NCBI GenBank assembly: GCA_937926175.1
Contig: CALANV010000028.1
Span: 55,725 to 119,724 of the forward strand
Source of the DNA: an uncultured Rhodospirillales bacterium
GTDB lineage: Bacteria > Pseudomonadota > Alphaproteobacteria > CACIAM-22H2
DNA: 64,000 bases
Direction: 5' to 3'
Numbering within the stretch: position 1 is the stretch's first letter; every line of letters starts with the position of its first letter. The translations under genes and the position numbers were made by a program. Positions 1 through 9,349 of the stretch are shown one piece after another. The notes beneath the pieces were generated by a model. That model was not told the DNA's origin. It saw only the letters and a list, made by a program, of their open reading frames with translations, and made no database searches.

Positions 1-810
1 CTTGTCTATCAGATCGGCAATGATGCCGACGTTGTTCGACCGCACCCGGATCATCGGGTAGAAAATGCGGATTTTCGTCTTCGGAAACAGCGCTCGTTTC
101 TCGAAAAAGCCGAGATAGTCGCCATGCGGGTCGAAGATGACCAGCGGATATCCGATCTCGATGAGCTCGCGGATGATCCGTCTTGCTGCAACCGTCTTGC
201 CTCCTCCCGTCATGGCAAGGATGGCCAAGTGGCGCGACACGACCTGCTTTGCTGATAAGAAAACAGACACATCGTCCCTTGCGATCAGGCTTCCGATCAG
301 CAGCTTTGACGGTGTGGGCTTTCTGCGATCGTCATCTCCTGTAAGCAATTGCCGAACGGCGTCCGCAGGCGGGTATAGCACTTCAGCCGAGGGTTTCACC
401 GGGTAGGTCAGAGGTGAGAGCTGAGCCGCTCCTGGATCGTCACCGAACGTCGTTCCTAGAATGAGCACCTCAGCCTCGAGGTGGTCACGGCTGCCAGACA
501 AGACCGTATCGAGAAGCCGTATGTTTTGATCTGCAAGCTCCTGCGCCGCCTCCGCCGGAAAAAAGGGATTGAAACGGTCAATTGAGACGATACGACCCCA
601 GACGGTGGCCACATCTTTCGCGCCATGCGAACCAACCGGCACCTCGACCCGAGTGGCGACGATATCTCCGAGCTTCGCCTGCAGGCTCCGCAGGATGAAG
701 GTGAACTTGTCGGTCGAGGTATTGCCGACGACGGTACCGATTTGAGTCCAGCCTTTTCGTAGGCCTGCGTTAGATGCTTTTTCCGCCTTCGGTGTGGCTC
801 CCTCGTCCAT
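1..810 (-). CDS. herA: HerA-type hexameric DNA translocase ATPase (C-terminus cut off by window edge)
   Basis: This is the first 270 codons of a HerA/FtsK-superfamily ATPase that continues past position 1 with no stop in frame. Residues about 20-140 look like the N-terminal HAS-barrel. Residues 199-206 form a Walker A loop (MTGGGKT), followed by the typical hydrophobic strand ending in FDPHGDY. HerA rings pump DNA into the NurA nuclease. The ATG at 810 has a GGAGAG-like ribosome site and lies 22 bp after the nurA stop, so the two genes form one transcription unit. The Walker B and arginine finger are outside the window. HerA assignment is firm from the motif plus the NurA partner; the exact subfamily is unknown. 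Confidence 0.85.
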   Translation of the reverse strand, partial: MDEGATPKAEKASNAGLRKGWTQIGTVVGNTSTDKFTFILRSLQAKLGDIVATRVEVPVGSHGAKDVATVWGRIVSIDRFNPFFPAEAAQELADQNIRLLDTVLSGSRDHLEAEVLILGTTFGDDPGAAQLSPLTYPVKPSAEVLYPPADAVRQLLTGDDDRRKPTPSKLLIGSLIARDDVSVFLSAKQVVSRHLAILAMTGGGKTVAARRIIRELIEIGYPLVIFDPHGDYLGFFEKRALFPKTKIRIFYPMIRVRSNNVGIIADLIDK

Positions 811-832
811 TCGCCCTCTCCAACTCTCCGTA

Positions 833-2131
833 TCACGCTGATGGGCGGAACAGCCAGTCCCGCCCTTTCGCCGCAAGAACCCTCTTGGCGAAAGCGACCG
901 CCCGCGGATCACGTTTTTCGAGTGCCTTCTTCAGCAGAACGATCTGGTGCTGCCTCTTGATGCTGCGGCTCATCCATGATGGCACCTTTGCGAATCTATC
1001 CACGATATCGAGGCCAACGGGGAATCCATAGGAAGGCAGCAGGCGGCTAGTGTGGAGTATCAGCTCCAGCACGGCCTCGTATTCGGCAATGTTCTCGAAT
1101 GCCTCAATGCGAAACGGCATCACCAGGTTGGATGGCTTGAGATAAGTCGTCAGCGCCTTGGGGTATCTTTCAATGACACCGTCTGATTTCCAAGGTTCGG
1201 GCCACTTGTTGTCAGGGCCTTGGCGATTTACCGGAATAGGTGTCAGATACTCACCTTCCCCCATGACTACATCCAGTAACGACGCGTCATTCAGGCCGTA
1301 GAGGATGATCTCATCGCGAATGTCCTTGGCATCCCTCTCTTTCAGAACGCCGTCATCGCGCAGTTTATCCAGAATCCGCCGAAGCACGACTGGATCGCGA
1401 CCGACAGAGCGCTCGACTACGCCGACTACCGGCACGCCGGTCGTCCTCAATCGATCCAGGAGTTCGAGATAGAGAGCCACAAATTGCCGGTCACTGTCCC
1501 TGCCTTGCCATGTGTCTTGGACGAGAAACTTTCGGCAGGCAGCCAAACTGAAGGGTGGGAAGTCTTCAAGCCCGTAAGGAGAGACCGGATTTATGAGCGG
1601 ACCATGCAGGATGATGACGTCAGGGCGATCCCTGGAGGCGCGGGTCAAGCGATACGCGGCGGCTGTCTCGCCGGCTATTCTCGCAGCATCGCGCAGCTTT
1701 GCTATGTCTTGAAAATCATCCTCGTAGAGAATACCGGTCTTGCTAAAAAGATCGTCAACGAGTGCCAGCTCGATATTGAACCGTTCACGGCGGTCGGTCT
1801 CATCACCCGGCCTGACAATGTATGATCCCACCCGGATCCCGATGGGAGCCGCTGAAGGAAGGTCGATGCTCGCCACGCCACCGTCGATAAACGCGAAGCA
1901 CTTGCCCTTTACGCCGGGCCAGAAATCGCCCGGGCGGTATGTCAGCTTGCACAAGAGATCATTGTTATCCAGCAGCCCGCGGACAACCGAAGCAAGAGAC
2001 GACAATTTGCTGACGAACTGATGCTGCACTTCGTCCGACTGACGAGCGGCAACGTGCAGCATGTTTGCCAGGAACTCGCCCTGGCTGATTCGGACTTCGA
2101 TGCGCCGACGGATATCTTCGTTAGCGGACAT
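833..2131 (-). CDS. nurA: NurA-domain nuclease, partner of HerA
   Basis: The 432-aa protein has the NurA signature: an N-terminal acidic metal site in a strand-turn (FIDGG, D83), and a C-terminal region with PFRIEAFEN followed by a YGFPVGLDIVDRFAKV segment, as in NurA proteins that end with a conserved Asp-Arg pair. NurA is a 5'-3' exonuclease/endonuclease with an RNase H-like fold that works bound to the HerA ring. The ATG at 2131 gives the full domain. It directly precedes herA on the same strand. In bacteria such pairs usually occur in defence islands, which fits the methyltransferase and Vsr next to it. Base composition is visibly less GC-rich than in the genes after 4131. Confidence 0.8.
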   Translation of the reverse strand: MSANEDIRRRIEVRISQGEFLANMLHVAARQSDEVQHQFVSKLSSLASVVRGLLDNNDLLCKLTYRPGDFWPGVKGKCFAFIDGGVASIDLPSAAPIGIRVGSYIVRPGDETDRRERFNIELALVDDLFSKTGILYEDDFQDIAKLRDAARIAGETAAAYRLTRASRDRPDVIILHGPLINPVSPYGLEDFPPFSLAACRKFLVQDTWQGRDSDRQFVALYLELLDRLRTTGVPVVGVVERSVGRDPVVLRRILDKLRDDGVLKERDAKDIRDEIILYGLNDASLLDVVMGEGEYLTPIPVNRQGPDNKWPEPWKSDGVIERYPKALTTYLKPSNLVMPFRIEAFENIAEYEAVLELILHTSRLLPSYGFPVGLDIVDRFAKVPSWMSRSIKRQHQIVLLKKALEKRDPRAVAFAKRVLAAKGRDWLFRPSA

Positions 2132-2513
2132 TTACGAATGTGGTCGCTATGATTGACTCAGACTAGCAATCAAAGCGGGAATTTTCAAACGAACATAACA
2201 TTAATAGTTGCGGTTTGCCGATTAGAGTACAGAGTTACTGCGCCGAAATCCTGAGCCAGAGAACCGCAACGCTCTCTGGCGCGACTAAAGGGGCAAAGCA
2301 CCGGTCCGGAGATGATGGTTGCGACCGCTCTACGCGGACACCGTCCCCCGATTGAGTCTCATACTCAGGCCAATTACCGGGCCGCTCGCATGGCGCGCAC
2401 TCCGGGTTCCCGGAATCCGCTATTTCGAGGACCGGTGACGACTTATGAATTCGGCCCCCCTGGTCTGAGACAAGATACATCCGATCATCAGCGCAAAAAC
2501 CTGGAACCTTCCA
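2132..2513. other. 382-bp gene-free gap inside the defence island, with a hairpin
   Basis: No convincing gene lies here. The gap separates the methyltransferase stop from the nurA start on the same strand, so it must hold the nurA-herA promoter or leader. A perfect 8-bp inverted repeat (GCCAGAGA / TCTCTGGC, 10-nt loop) sits at 2255-2280. The stretch just upstream of nurA (about 2160-2215) is AT-rich, suitable for a promoter. Confidence 0.5.
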
Positions 2514-3503
2514 TCAAGCCGCTTTGTGGAGCGCGTTTGCCAGCTGGCTCGCGCCCGTTAGACTCGCCACTATCGCGGTCATCACCGGCGGGCACACTGC
2601 GTTACCCAGAAGCTTGATCTTGTCTCTCCGGGTTCCGAACGGCAGCTTGTAGGCGTCGCCGAACCCCATGGCACGCTGCAGCTCTGGCACCTGCAGCATA
2701 CGCATCCGTGGGCCGGCCGACGTCCTTTCAACAAGAGCAAATCGGTCAACCGTGGTGATGGTACGAAGAGGGCGGTTGAGTGGCTGCCAGCCCCCGCTGC
2801 CATCGCTACCGTAGTAGACGACCAGAAAACTCGCATCGTTCCCGAGCGCGCGCATCGCCCGCTGCGCACGGGCTAAAGTCGGCTTCGCCCGTCCCTTCCT
2901 GTAAAGCGGACTGGACGGCCAAGTGCCCACCGGATCCAGAATATCCAGAACAGTCCTCTTGCATGTGGCGGCAGGTGATATGAGGGGCGGTTCTGATTCC
3001 AGGTCCCCCATGAGGAAGAGGCGACGCCGACTTTGTGGAACCCCGAAATCTGATGCATCGAGGATCTGCTCGCGAAGCCGGTATCCCGTTTTCTGCAATT
3101 CGGACTTGAGCTCCTCATAGCGAGGCCAGGGCCGCATGTGGACAACGTTCTCAAGCACCAACCATCGTGGCTTGAGGATCCGGGCATATCTCAGGACCTG
3201 AAAGGCCGTCTGCCGGCTGGCCTCCGACCGGGGAGCACTCCCCTTTGCGCATGTATGGCTTGTACACTCTGGCGATGATAATAGGAGGTCGAACCGCCCA
3301 AACCTCTCGATCAGCGCTTCCGGCCGCAAGTGCTCAAGCTTGCTCGTAAACACGCTGGCGTCTGGAAAGTTTGCGGCGAATGTCTTCGTCGCGAGTCCCC
3401 ACATGTCGATTCCGGCCACTATTTTTGCACCTGCAGCCTGCGCCCCGTAGCTGCTTCCGCCAGCGCCGCAGAAAAGATCAATCGCCTTCACGCCCGACCA
3501 CAT
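2514..3503 (-). CDS. DNA (cytosine-5-)-methyltransferase
   Basis: The 329-aa enzyme transfers methyl groups from SAM to C5 of cytosine. Visible motifs: motif I DLFCGAGGSS (residues 9-18), motif IV with catalytic Cys80 in the variant SPECTSHT instead of the usual PPCQ, motif VI ENV (118-120), motif VIII QSRRR (157-161), and motif X GNAV near the C-terminus. Length is slightly short, with a small target-recognition region between VIII and IX (about 190-255). The ATG at 3503 starts directly at the motif I strand. It is divergent from vsr (105 bp apart), as expected for m5C methylase/mismatch-repair pairs. No conventional restriction endonuclease is seen next to it. Target sequence cannot be read. 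Confidence 0.9.
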   Translation of the reverse strand: MWSGVKAIDLFCGAGGSSYGAQAAGAKIVAGIDMWGLATKTFAANFPDASVFTSKLEHLRPEALIERFGRFDLLLSSPECTSHTCAKGSAPRSEASRQTAFQVLRYARILKPRWLVLENVVHMRPWPRYEELKSELQKTGYRLREQILDASDFGVPQSRRRLFLMGDLESEPPLISPAATCKRTVLDILDPVGTWPSSPLYRKGRAKPTLARAQRAMRALGNDASFLVVYYGSDGSGGWQPLNRPLRTITTVDRFALVERTSAGPRMRMLQVPELQRAMGFGDAYKLPFGTRRDKIKLLGNAVCPPVMTAIVASLTGASQLANALHKAA

Positions 3504-3608
3504 GGATTATCGAACCATTGAATCTCGTTTAAGTAGAACTTACCAGGTTCTGGACTCTACCGCCAGGTCCTTCGATCCATCCCAAGGCTGATCAGGCCGG
3601 AGGAGCCC

Positions 3609-4031
3609 ATGACCGATGTCATGACTCCAGAGCAGCGAAGCCGGTGCATGTCCCGCATCCGCGGTCGCAACACCGGACCGGAGCTTGCTCTACGAAAGCG
3701 TCTTTGGGCCGAAGGATATCGGTACAGACTTTATGCACCACTTCCGGGTCGACCCGATCTGGTGTTCCCAAGGCTGAAGCTTGCGATTTTCGTGGACGGG
3801 TGCTTCTGGCATGGATGTCCGATCCATGGCGTGAAGCCGAAGTCGAATGCGAAGTTCTGGTTGCGCAAGCTGCACCAGAACAAAGTGCGGGACAGACGGA
3901 CGAACGATCTGCTGCGCGCCGAAGGCTGGACTGTGCTCCGTTTCTGGGAGCACGAGATAAACAGCAGTCTCGACCGGGTCGCGGCGAAAGTGTTGAAGAC
4001 CTGCAAACAGCTGGATCAGAGGTGGAGATAA
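3609..4031 (+). CDS. vsr: Very short patch repair endonuclease Vsr
   Basis: The 140-aa protein is a Vsr endonuclease, which nicks T:G mismatches that arise when 5-methylcytosine deaminates. It starts with the family hallmark MTPEQRSRCMSRIRGRNTGPE. The catalytic Asp is D50 in GRPDLVF, and zinc ligands are visible in DGCFWHGCP (C65, H68, C70). The later RFWEHEI segment is also typical. Full length for the family. It is divergently paired with the m5C methyltransferase and is the last gene of the low-GC island before the convergent MFS gene. Confidence 0.93.
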   Translation: MTDVMTPEQRSRCMSRIRGRNTGPELALRKRLWAEGYRYRLYAPLPGRPDLVFPRLKLAIFVDGCFWHGCPIHGVKPKSNAKFWLRKLHQNKVRDRRTNDLLRAEGWTVLRFWEHEINSSLDRVAAKVLKTCKQLDQRWR

Positions 4032-4130
4032 CCATCTTTGATCAGATGCCAAACTCCGGCTCTGCCGGATCCGCCGCCGCAATGAGAACCGAGGCCGCCG
4101 GCCCGATTGCATGACAGGCCGAGGCCCCGA

Positions 4131-5357
4131 TCACCGCTCGCCCGTGCGCGTCTCGGGCATCGACGCCCAGGCGAGAACGAGGCCGGCGAACACGATGCCG
4201 GCGAGCCCGAGGAAGGCCGCTTCGGCGCCGTACGCATCGGCCATGAAGCCTGCCAGCGTCGTGCTGAATGCGGCGCCGATTCCCATCGCCGTGCCGAGAA
4301 TGCCGAGCGTCAGGTTGAAGTGCCCGGTGCCGCGCGACAGATCGGCGGCGACGAGGGGCAGCATCACGCCGAGGACGGCCGCCGAGATGCCGTCGAGCAC
4401 CTGCACGCCGACGAGCGCGTAGGGATCGGAGACGAGCGCGAACAGCACGCCGCGCACCACGAGTGCGGCGAAGCCGAGCAGCAGCAGCGGCCGGCGGCCC
4501 CAGCGTTCGGCCTGCCGGCCGACCCAGGGCGAAAAGAGCGCGACGACGATCTGCGGCACGACCATGCAGGCGGCGATGAGCACGCTTCCCCACTCGTCCG
4601 TGCGCATGGTGACGAGCCCGGCGACGAGCGGCAGCATCGCCGCATTGGCGAGGTGGAACAGCAACAGACAGGCGGCGAAGATCAGCAGCGCCGGGTTCTC
4701 CACGGCGGCGCGAAGATGTCCTTTCGCACGACGGCGTTCTTCGGCATCCGGCGGCAGGCGTGCGTCCGGCGCGCCGCCGCTCGCCCGGACGGGGTCGATC
4801 TCGTCCGCCCGGATGCAGGTCAGCGCGAACAGCGTGGGAAGGGCGAAGATCGCCGTGACGAAGAAGACGGCCTGGATCGAGACCAGATACCCGACCCCGC
4901 CCATGACGGCGGCGGCGAAACCGGCGCCGACCGAGGCGAAACGCGCGTTGCGCCCGAGCCGCTCGCCCAGCGCCGCATGGCCGACCAGGCCCAGACTGAT
5001 CGCGGCGATGGCGGGACTGACCAGGCAGCTCGCCGCGCTGTGCAGCACCTTGGCGGCAAGCACGATCGGAAAGATCGGCCATAGCGCGATTCCGACAGCA
5101 CTCAGCCCGATCCCCGTGACCGCCAGCGCGGCGATGCGGCGCTTTCCGGGCGTGGCGTCGATGATCGCGCCGCCCGGAATTTGCCCCACGAGCGCGATGA
5201 TGCCGCCCGCCGTCAGCACGAGGCCGATATCGACCTGCGTCCAGGCATGCGCGGTCAGATAGGCGGCGATGAACGGACCGAAGCCGGTCTGGACGTCGGC
5301 GATGAAGAAGTTGAACCAGTCGAGGCCCCTGAGGCTCGACCGCGACGGGCGCCGCAC
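4131..5357 (-). CDS. MFS transporter, probable efflux
   Basis: This is a 408-aa integral membrane protein with about 12 hydrophobic segments in two halves, joined by a charged central loop near residues 190-210. The first half contains the MFS motif-like GQIPGGAIIDATPGKRR after helix 2; the second half contains SPWVGRQAERWGRRPLL, the equivalent motif. These mark the major facilitator superfamily. The assigned start is GTG at 5357, because no in-frame ATG lies upstream of the first helix. The substrate cannot be inferred. It is monocistronic, convergent with vsr, and sits just past the composition break at about 4035. Confidence 0.85.
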   Translation of the reverse strand: MRRPSRSSLRGLDWFNFFIADVQTGFGPFIAAYLTAHAWTQVDIGLVLTAGGIIALVGQIPGGAIIDATPGKRRIAALAVTGIGLSAVGIALWPIFPIVLAAKVLHSAASCLVSPAIAAISLGLVGHAALGERLGRNARFASVGAGFAAAVMGGVGYLVSIQAVFFVTAIFALPTLFALTCIRADEIDPVRASGGAPDARLPPDAEERRRAKGHLRAAVENPALLIFAACLLLFHLANAAMLPLVAGLVTMRTDEWGSVLIAACMVVPQIVVALFSPWVGRQAERWGRRPLLLLGFAALVVRGVLFALVSDPYALVGVQVLDGISAAVLGVMLPLVAADLSRGTGHFNLTLGILGTAMGIGAAFSTTLAGFMADAYGAEAAFLGLAGIVFAGLVLAWASMPETRTGER

Positions 5358-5434
5358 GGCATCGGCCGCTGACGGAACCGCCGTCCGTGGAACATGGCCG
5401 CCGGTGTCGCGCGAGGAACGTGTCGCAGGCAGAT

Positions 5435-6007
5435 CTACGGCTCCGCCTTTTCCGGACCGTTCGTCGGCAGGGCGCGCGTGCCGCCGGCCGCCCCCAGCAC
5501 GACGACGGGCTGGCCCTCCTTGTATTCCGGTGCCGTCTTGACCTGGTCGCGCGTCAGATCGAGGGCGATCTGATCCTGTTCTTCGCCGCGCCCGAACTTC
5601 AGCGCGTTCCAGTCGACCGCGATCTTCCGGCTGCCGACGCCGAGGAAGCCGCCGAAGTCGATCACGACCGCGCGCGGCCGGCTGTTGCGGTCGACGATCA
5701 CATTCACGATGCGGCCCATCTCCTTGCCGTCGCTGTCGCGAACGACCTTGCCGAGGATGCCCTGGATCTCGTCCTTGCCGAGCACCGTCTTCGCCGGCTC
5801 TTCATCGGCCTTATCGGCCTTGTCCGCCTCGTCGCCAGCGGCCGGCGCCTTCTCGGCCGGTGCTTTCTCGGTCGACGGTTCCTCGGCCGACCGCGGAGTG
5901 GCCTGCACCATGCGCCATGCGTCGCCGTCGGAAAGCGGGGTGGCCGCCCCCGACCCACCGGCCAACAGGAGCACCAGCACCACAACGACGCGAGGAGCGT
6001 TGGACAT
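5435..6007 (-). CDS. Exported PRC-barrel domain protein
   Basis: This is a 190-aa protein starting at ATG 6007, with a GGGGGTGG ribosome site just upstream. Residues 1-25 form a Sec-type signal peptide with a long hydrophobic core. A low-complexity linker of EKAPAEKAP and ADKADKAD repeats follows (about 45-75). Residues about 80-165 form a PRC-barrel (LGKVVRDSDGKEMGRIVNVIVD...RPRAVVIDFGGFLGVGSRKIAV). PRC-barrels are small beta-barrels found in photosynthetic H subunits and RNA-processing proteins, and as stand-alone periplasmic stress proteins. It lies 131 bp after hutG on the same strand. Specific function unknown. Confidence 0.8.
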   Translation of the reverse strand: MSNAPRVVVVLVLLLAGGSGAATPLSDGDAWRMVQATPRSAEEPSTEKAPAEKAPAAGDEADKADKADEEPAKTVLGKDEIQGILGKVVRDSDGKEMGRIVNVIVDRNSRPRAVVIDFGGFLGVGSRKIAVDWNALKFGRGEEQDQIALDLTRDQVKTAPEYKEGQPVVVLGAAGGTRALPTNGPEKAEP

Positions 6008-6138
6008 CGGCCACCCCCATGCCTTCGGAACGATAACGAGCGCGGCCATGCGCGCGTTCCGATGGACACGGGCGATCATGCGGCGGACGGCGACGGACGA
6101 GGCCGCATCGGCGGCCTCATGACCGTTGCCCGTTACCG

Positions 6139-7107
6139 TTATCCGTTCGCCGTCGCAGCGGGAAGAGAGATCGGCAGCTCCAGAAGCCTGTAGGCGAGGC
6201 GCGCGGCGATGCGGGCGGTCTGGCCGTCCCGGTCCAGGGCCGGGTTCATTTCGGCGATGTCGGCGAGCACGAGCTTGCCCGAGGCGATGACGGCATCGAC
6301 GATGTCCTCGACGAACTCGAGCGCGACGCCGCGCGCCGCCGGCGCGGAGACGCCGGGCGCGACCCAGCCGGGCAGCACGTCCAGATCGATCGACAGATAG
6401 ATCGCATCGGCCGCATCGAGGTGCTGCGCCAGTGCGTCCAGCAGCGCGGGCATGTTGCCGGCCCGCATCTGCTCGTCGAGCCAGTATTCGACGCCGAGCC
6501 GCCGGGCACGCTCGAACAGGGCCGTCGTGTTGGCAAGCGCGCTGATCCCGAAGCACAGGTAGCGGAATTCGGCCCCCCTCGCCTCGCACAGCTCGGCGAT
6601 CTGGCGGAAGGGCGTGCCCGAATTCGGGCGCGACGCGCGCCGCAGGTCGAAATGCGCATCCAGATTGATGACCAGAAGACGTTTCGCCGGAAAGCCGTCC
6701 CGGAGATGGTCGGCGAGGCCGAGAAAGCTGCCGTAGGCGACTTCGTGTCCGCCGCCGAGCACCACGGGGCGGATGCCGCGGTCCAGCAGCGCCGTGACGC
6801 GCCCGGCGAGCTGCGCCTGCGCGGCCTCGAGATCCCCGTCCGTGCAGGCGACGTCGCCCGCATCGTGGATGACGGCCGCGCCATGAACCGGCAGCCGCGC
6901 CAGCATCTGCCGAATGGCCGAAGGTCCCTGCGCCGCGCCGGGGCGTCCATGGTTCCGGCGTACGCCTTCGTCGCAGGCGAAGCCGATCAGGCCCGCACCG
7001 CCGCTTGCGTCGGGGGGCAACGGCCGCACGACATCCTTGACGCGCAGGATGAGGCCGTCCTCGCCCTGGTCGGCGGGAAGGCCGACCGTGACGTCTATGA
7101 AAGACAT
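6139..7107 (-). CDS. hutG: Formimidoylglutamase-like ureohydrolase
   Basis: The 322-aa protein belongs to the arginase/agmatinase family, binuclear manganese enzymes that hydrolyse a guanidino or formimino group. Metal-ligand motifs are visible: GGGHE, NLDAHFD and SIDLDVL. The segment GFACDEGVRRNHGRPGAAQGP near the N-terminus resembles HutG, which converts N-formimino-L-glutamate to glutamate plus formamide. No hutH, hutU or hutI is present here. The gene sits 11 bp after the ABC ATPase and closes an amino-acid transporter operon, suggesting the imported compound is its substrate. The start at ATG 7107 fits family length. Agmatinase or guanidino-acid hydrolase remain alternatives. Confidence 0.78.
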   Translation of the reverse strand: MSFIDVTVGLPADQGEDGLILRVKDVVRPLPPDASGGAGLIGFACDEGVRRNHGRPGAAQGPSAIRQMLARLPVHGAAVIHDAGDVACTDGDLEAAQAQLAGRVTALLDRGIRPVVLGGGHEVAYGSFLGLADHLRDGFPAKRLLVINLDAHFDLRRASRPNSGTPFRQIAELCEARGAEFRYLCFGISALANTTALFERARRLGVEYWLDEQMRAGNMPALLDALAQHLDAADAIYLSIDLDVLPGWVAPGVSAPAARGVALEFVEDIVDAVIASGKLVLADIAEMNPALDRDGQTARIAARLAYRLLELPISLPAATANG

Positions 7108-7118
7108 GTTCGCGATGT

Positions 7119-7886
7119 TCAGGTTCGGCTGATGACGGCGTCGAGAAAGGACCGCGTGCGCGGGTTTGACGGCGCACCGAAGATCTGCTCCGGCGGGCCC
7201 TGCTCGATGATACGGCCCCCGTCCATGACCATGACCACGTCCGCGACCTCGCGGGCGAAGCCCATCTCGTGGGTGACGATGAGCATGGTCATGCCTTCGC
7301 GCGCGAGCGTCTTCATGACCTGCAGAACCTCGCCGACGAGCTCGGGGTCGAGCGCCGAGGTCGGCTCGTCGAAGAGCATGACGCGCGGTTTCATGGCGAG
7401 CGCGCGGGCGATCGCGACGCGCTGCTTTTGTCCGCCCGACAGCGTGCCGGGATAGGCGTCGGCCTTTTCGGCAAGGCCGACCTTTTCCAGGAGTGCCCGC
7501 GCCGCCGCCTCGGCCTCGGCGCGCGGCACCTTGCGCAGCGTGCGCGGGCCGACCGTGATGTTGTCGAGCACGCTCAGGTGCGGGAAGAGATTGAAGGATT
7601 GGAACACCATCCCGACCTGCATGCGGAGCGCGTTGAGCGCCCGGTCGGGGATGACCACGCCGTCCTTCACGAGCACGGTGTCGCAGATGGTGATCGAACC
7701 CGCCTCGGGCACTTCGAGCGCATTGCAGCAGCGCAGCAGCGTCGACTTGCCGCTGCCTGACGGCCCGATGATCACGACGACCTGCGACGGATCGACGGCG
7801 AACGAGACGCGGTCGAGCACCGTGTGATCGCCGAAGCGCTTCACCACGTCGCGGGCGAGGACGATGGGCTGTTGCGGCGACGTCAT
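7119..7886 (-). CDS. Polar amino-acid ABC transporter, ATP-binding subunit
   Basis: The 255-aa ABC ATPase of the HisP/GlnQ type has Walker [11 protein letters not shown]-loop FQSFNLFPH, signature LSGGQKQR, Walker [13 protein letters not shown] and H-loop THEM. These proteins energise uptake of polar amino acids. Its ATG at 7886 overlaps the permease stop by 4 bp (ATGA), so the two are translationally coupled. Downstream lies hutG after 11 bp. Confidence 0.93.
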   Translation of the reverse strand: MTSPQQPIVLARDVVKRFGDHTVLDRVSFAVDPSQVVVIIGPSGSGKSTLLRCCNALEVPEAGSITICDTVLVKDGVVIPDRALNALRMQVGMVFQSFNLFPHLSVLDNITVGPRTLRKVPRAEAEAAARALLEKVGLAEKADAYPGTLSGGQKQRVAIARALAMKPRVMLFDEPTSALDPELVGEVLQVMKTLAREGMTMLIVTHEMGFAREVADVVMVMDGGRIIEQGPPEQIFGAPSNPRTRSFLDAVISRT

Positions 7887-8551
7887 TGTACGAGCCCTCC
7901 GGCACGCAGGCGCGTCTCGATGCGCCGCAGGATGAAGTTCGTCGTGCTGGTGAGCAGCAGATAGATGGCCGCCACGGCGAGGTACACCTCGAGCGAGCGG
8001 TAGGAAACCGAGATGATCTTCTGCCCCTCGTGCATCAGGTCGGTGATGGTGAGGAGCGAGACGAGCGCCGAATTCTTGATGAGCGCGATGAACTCGTTGC
8101 CGAGCGGCGGGATCATGCGCACCACCGCCTGCGGAATGATGATGATCCGCATCGCCTGCACGTAGGACATGCCGAGCGATCGCGCCGCTTCCATCTGGCC
8201 GCGGTCGATCGACTGGATGGCCCCGCGGACGATCTCGGACACATAGGCACCTGAATAGAGCCCGAGGCCCAGGACACCGCAGAAGAAGGCAGGCAGAAGG
8301 ATGTTGAACTGCGGCAGGCCGAAGAACAGCAGGAAGAGCTGCACCAGGAGCGGCGTGCCGCGAATGCAGGTGACATAGGCCGAAGCCGCGCCATAGATCA
8401 GCCGCCGCTTCGGCTCGAGGCGGGCGATGCCGATCAGCAATCCGATGGCACAGCCGAGCAGGAGCGAGGCGCTCGTCACCTCGATGGTGACGAGCGCACC
8501 GTGCCCCAGCTCGCGCCAGCCTTCCCAGACCGGTGTGAAATCGAGGTCCAT
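7883..8551 (-). CDS. Polar amino-acid ABC transporter, permease subunit
   Basis: The 222-aa HisM/GlnP-type permease has about five membrane helices and the EAA cytoplasmic loop ([35 protein letters not shown]). It forms the membrane pore with the ATPase gene that overlaps its stop. Only one permease is present, so the channel is likely a homodimer. Starts at ATG 8551, 26 bp after the solute-binding-protein stop. Confidence 0.93.
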   Translation of the reverse strand: MDLDFTPVWEGWRELGHGALVTIEVTSASLLLGCAIGLLIGIARLEPKRRLIYGAASAYVTCIRGTPLLVQLFLLFFGLPQFNILLPAFFCGVLGLGLYSGAYVSEIVRGAIQSIDRGQMEAARSLGMSYVQAMRIIIIPQAVVRMIPPLGNEFIALIKNSALVSLLTITDLMHEGQKIISVSYRSLEVYLAVAAIYLLLTSTTNFILRRIETRLRAGGLVQ

Positions 8552-8577
8552 CGATCAGTCCGGCGACGCGATGCGGC

Positions 8578-9321
8578 TCACTCGCCGGCCTCGAACCACT
8601 TCTGGACGAGCCGGTCGTAGGTGCCGTCCGCCTTCAGCTGGGCGAGCGCCGCGTTGAGCGCGCGGGTAAGTTCCGGCGTGTCCTTGCGGACGGCCATGCC
8701 GTACTCTTCGGTCGTCAGCTGCTTGTCGAGGACTTTGACCGATGGACGGCTCTTGGCGAAGAGCTTGGCGGCGGGCTTGCCCGTGACGGCCGCATCGACG
8801 CGCCCGATCTCCACCAGGTTGAACATCTCCTGGTTCTTCTCGACCTCGACGCGGATGACCTTCGGATAGTTCTCCTTCAGGAAGTTGACGGACTTCGTGC
8901 CGACCTGGACCGACACGCGCTTGCCGTCGAGATCCTCGGGCCCGTTGATCGCGGTATTGTCCTTCCGCACCAGGATGACGAGGCCGCCCGGGTAGTACGG
9001 ATCGGTGAAGTCGACGACCTTCCTGCGCTCCTCGGTGATGTAGATGGCCGAGACCGCCATGTCGAAGCGCTTCGCCAGCAGGCCGGGAATCAGGCCCTTG
9101 AAGTCGATCTGGGTCCACTCGACCTTCTTGCCCATGATCTTGGCCATGGCTTCGACCAGCTCGATGTCGAAGCCCGTCATCTTGCCGTCTTCGACGTATT
9201 CGAACGGCGGGAACGTCGCATCCGTCGCGACGCGAAGGACATCACCGGACTGCGCCCTGGCCGTGCCCAGCAGGACGATCGTGCCGACGAATGCGAGGGC
9301 AAGCTTTCGTAACAGACTCAT
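8578..9321 (-). CDS. Periplasmic polar amino-acid binding protein
   Basis: This is a 247-aa type II solute-binding protein (SBP_bac_3). Starting at ATG 9321, behind a GGGAGAA ribosome site, it has an N-terminal signal peptide ending at ARAQS, then the family opening [27 protein letters not shown] and the [16 protein letters not shown] hinge strand. It delivers the ligand to the permease encoded next. The ligand is not readable from sequence; the linked hutG suggests an N-formimino or guanidino amino acid. It follows the IclR regulator gene by 28 bp. Confidence 0.92.
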   Translation of the reverse strand: MSLLRKLALAFVGTIVLLGTARAQSGDVLRVATDATFPPFEYVEDGKMTGFDIELVEAMAKIMGKKVEWTQIDFKGLIPGLLAKRFDMAVSAIYITEERRKVVDFTDPYYPGGLVILVRKDNTAINGPEDLDGKRVSVQVGTKSVNFLKENYPKVIRVEVEKNQEMFNLVEIGRVDAAVTGKPAAKLFAKSRPSVKVLDKQLTTEEYGMAVRKDTPELTRALNAALAQLKADGTYDRLVQKWFEAGE

Positions 9322-9349
9322 TTCGTGGTTCTCCCGATTTAGGTTGTGG

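Noticed and set aside
2235..2480. An 81-codon leftward ATG frame in the gap between methyltransferase and nurA
   Set aside because: There is no ribosome site, no recognisable family and irregular composition, although it lies on the operon strand.
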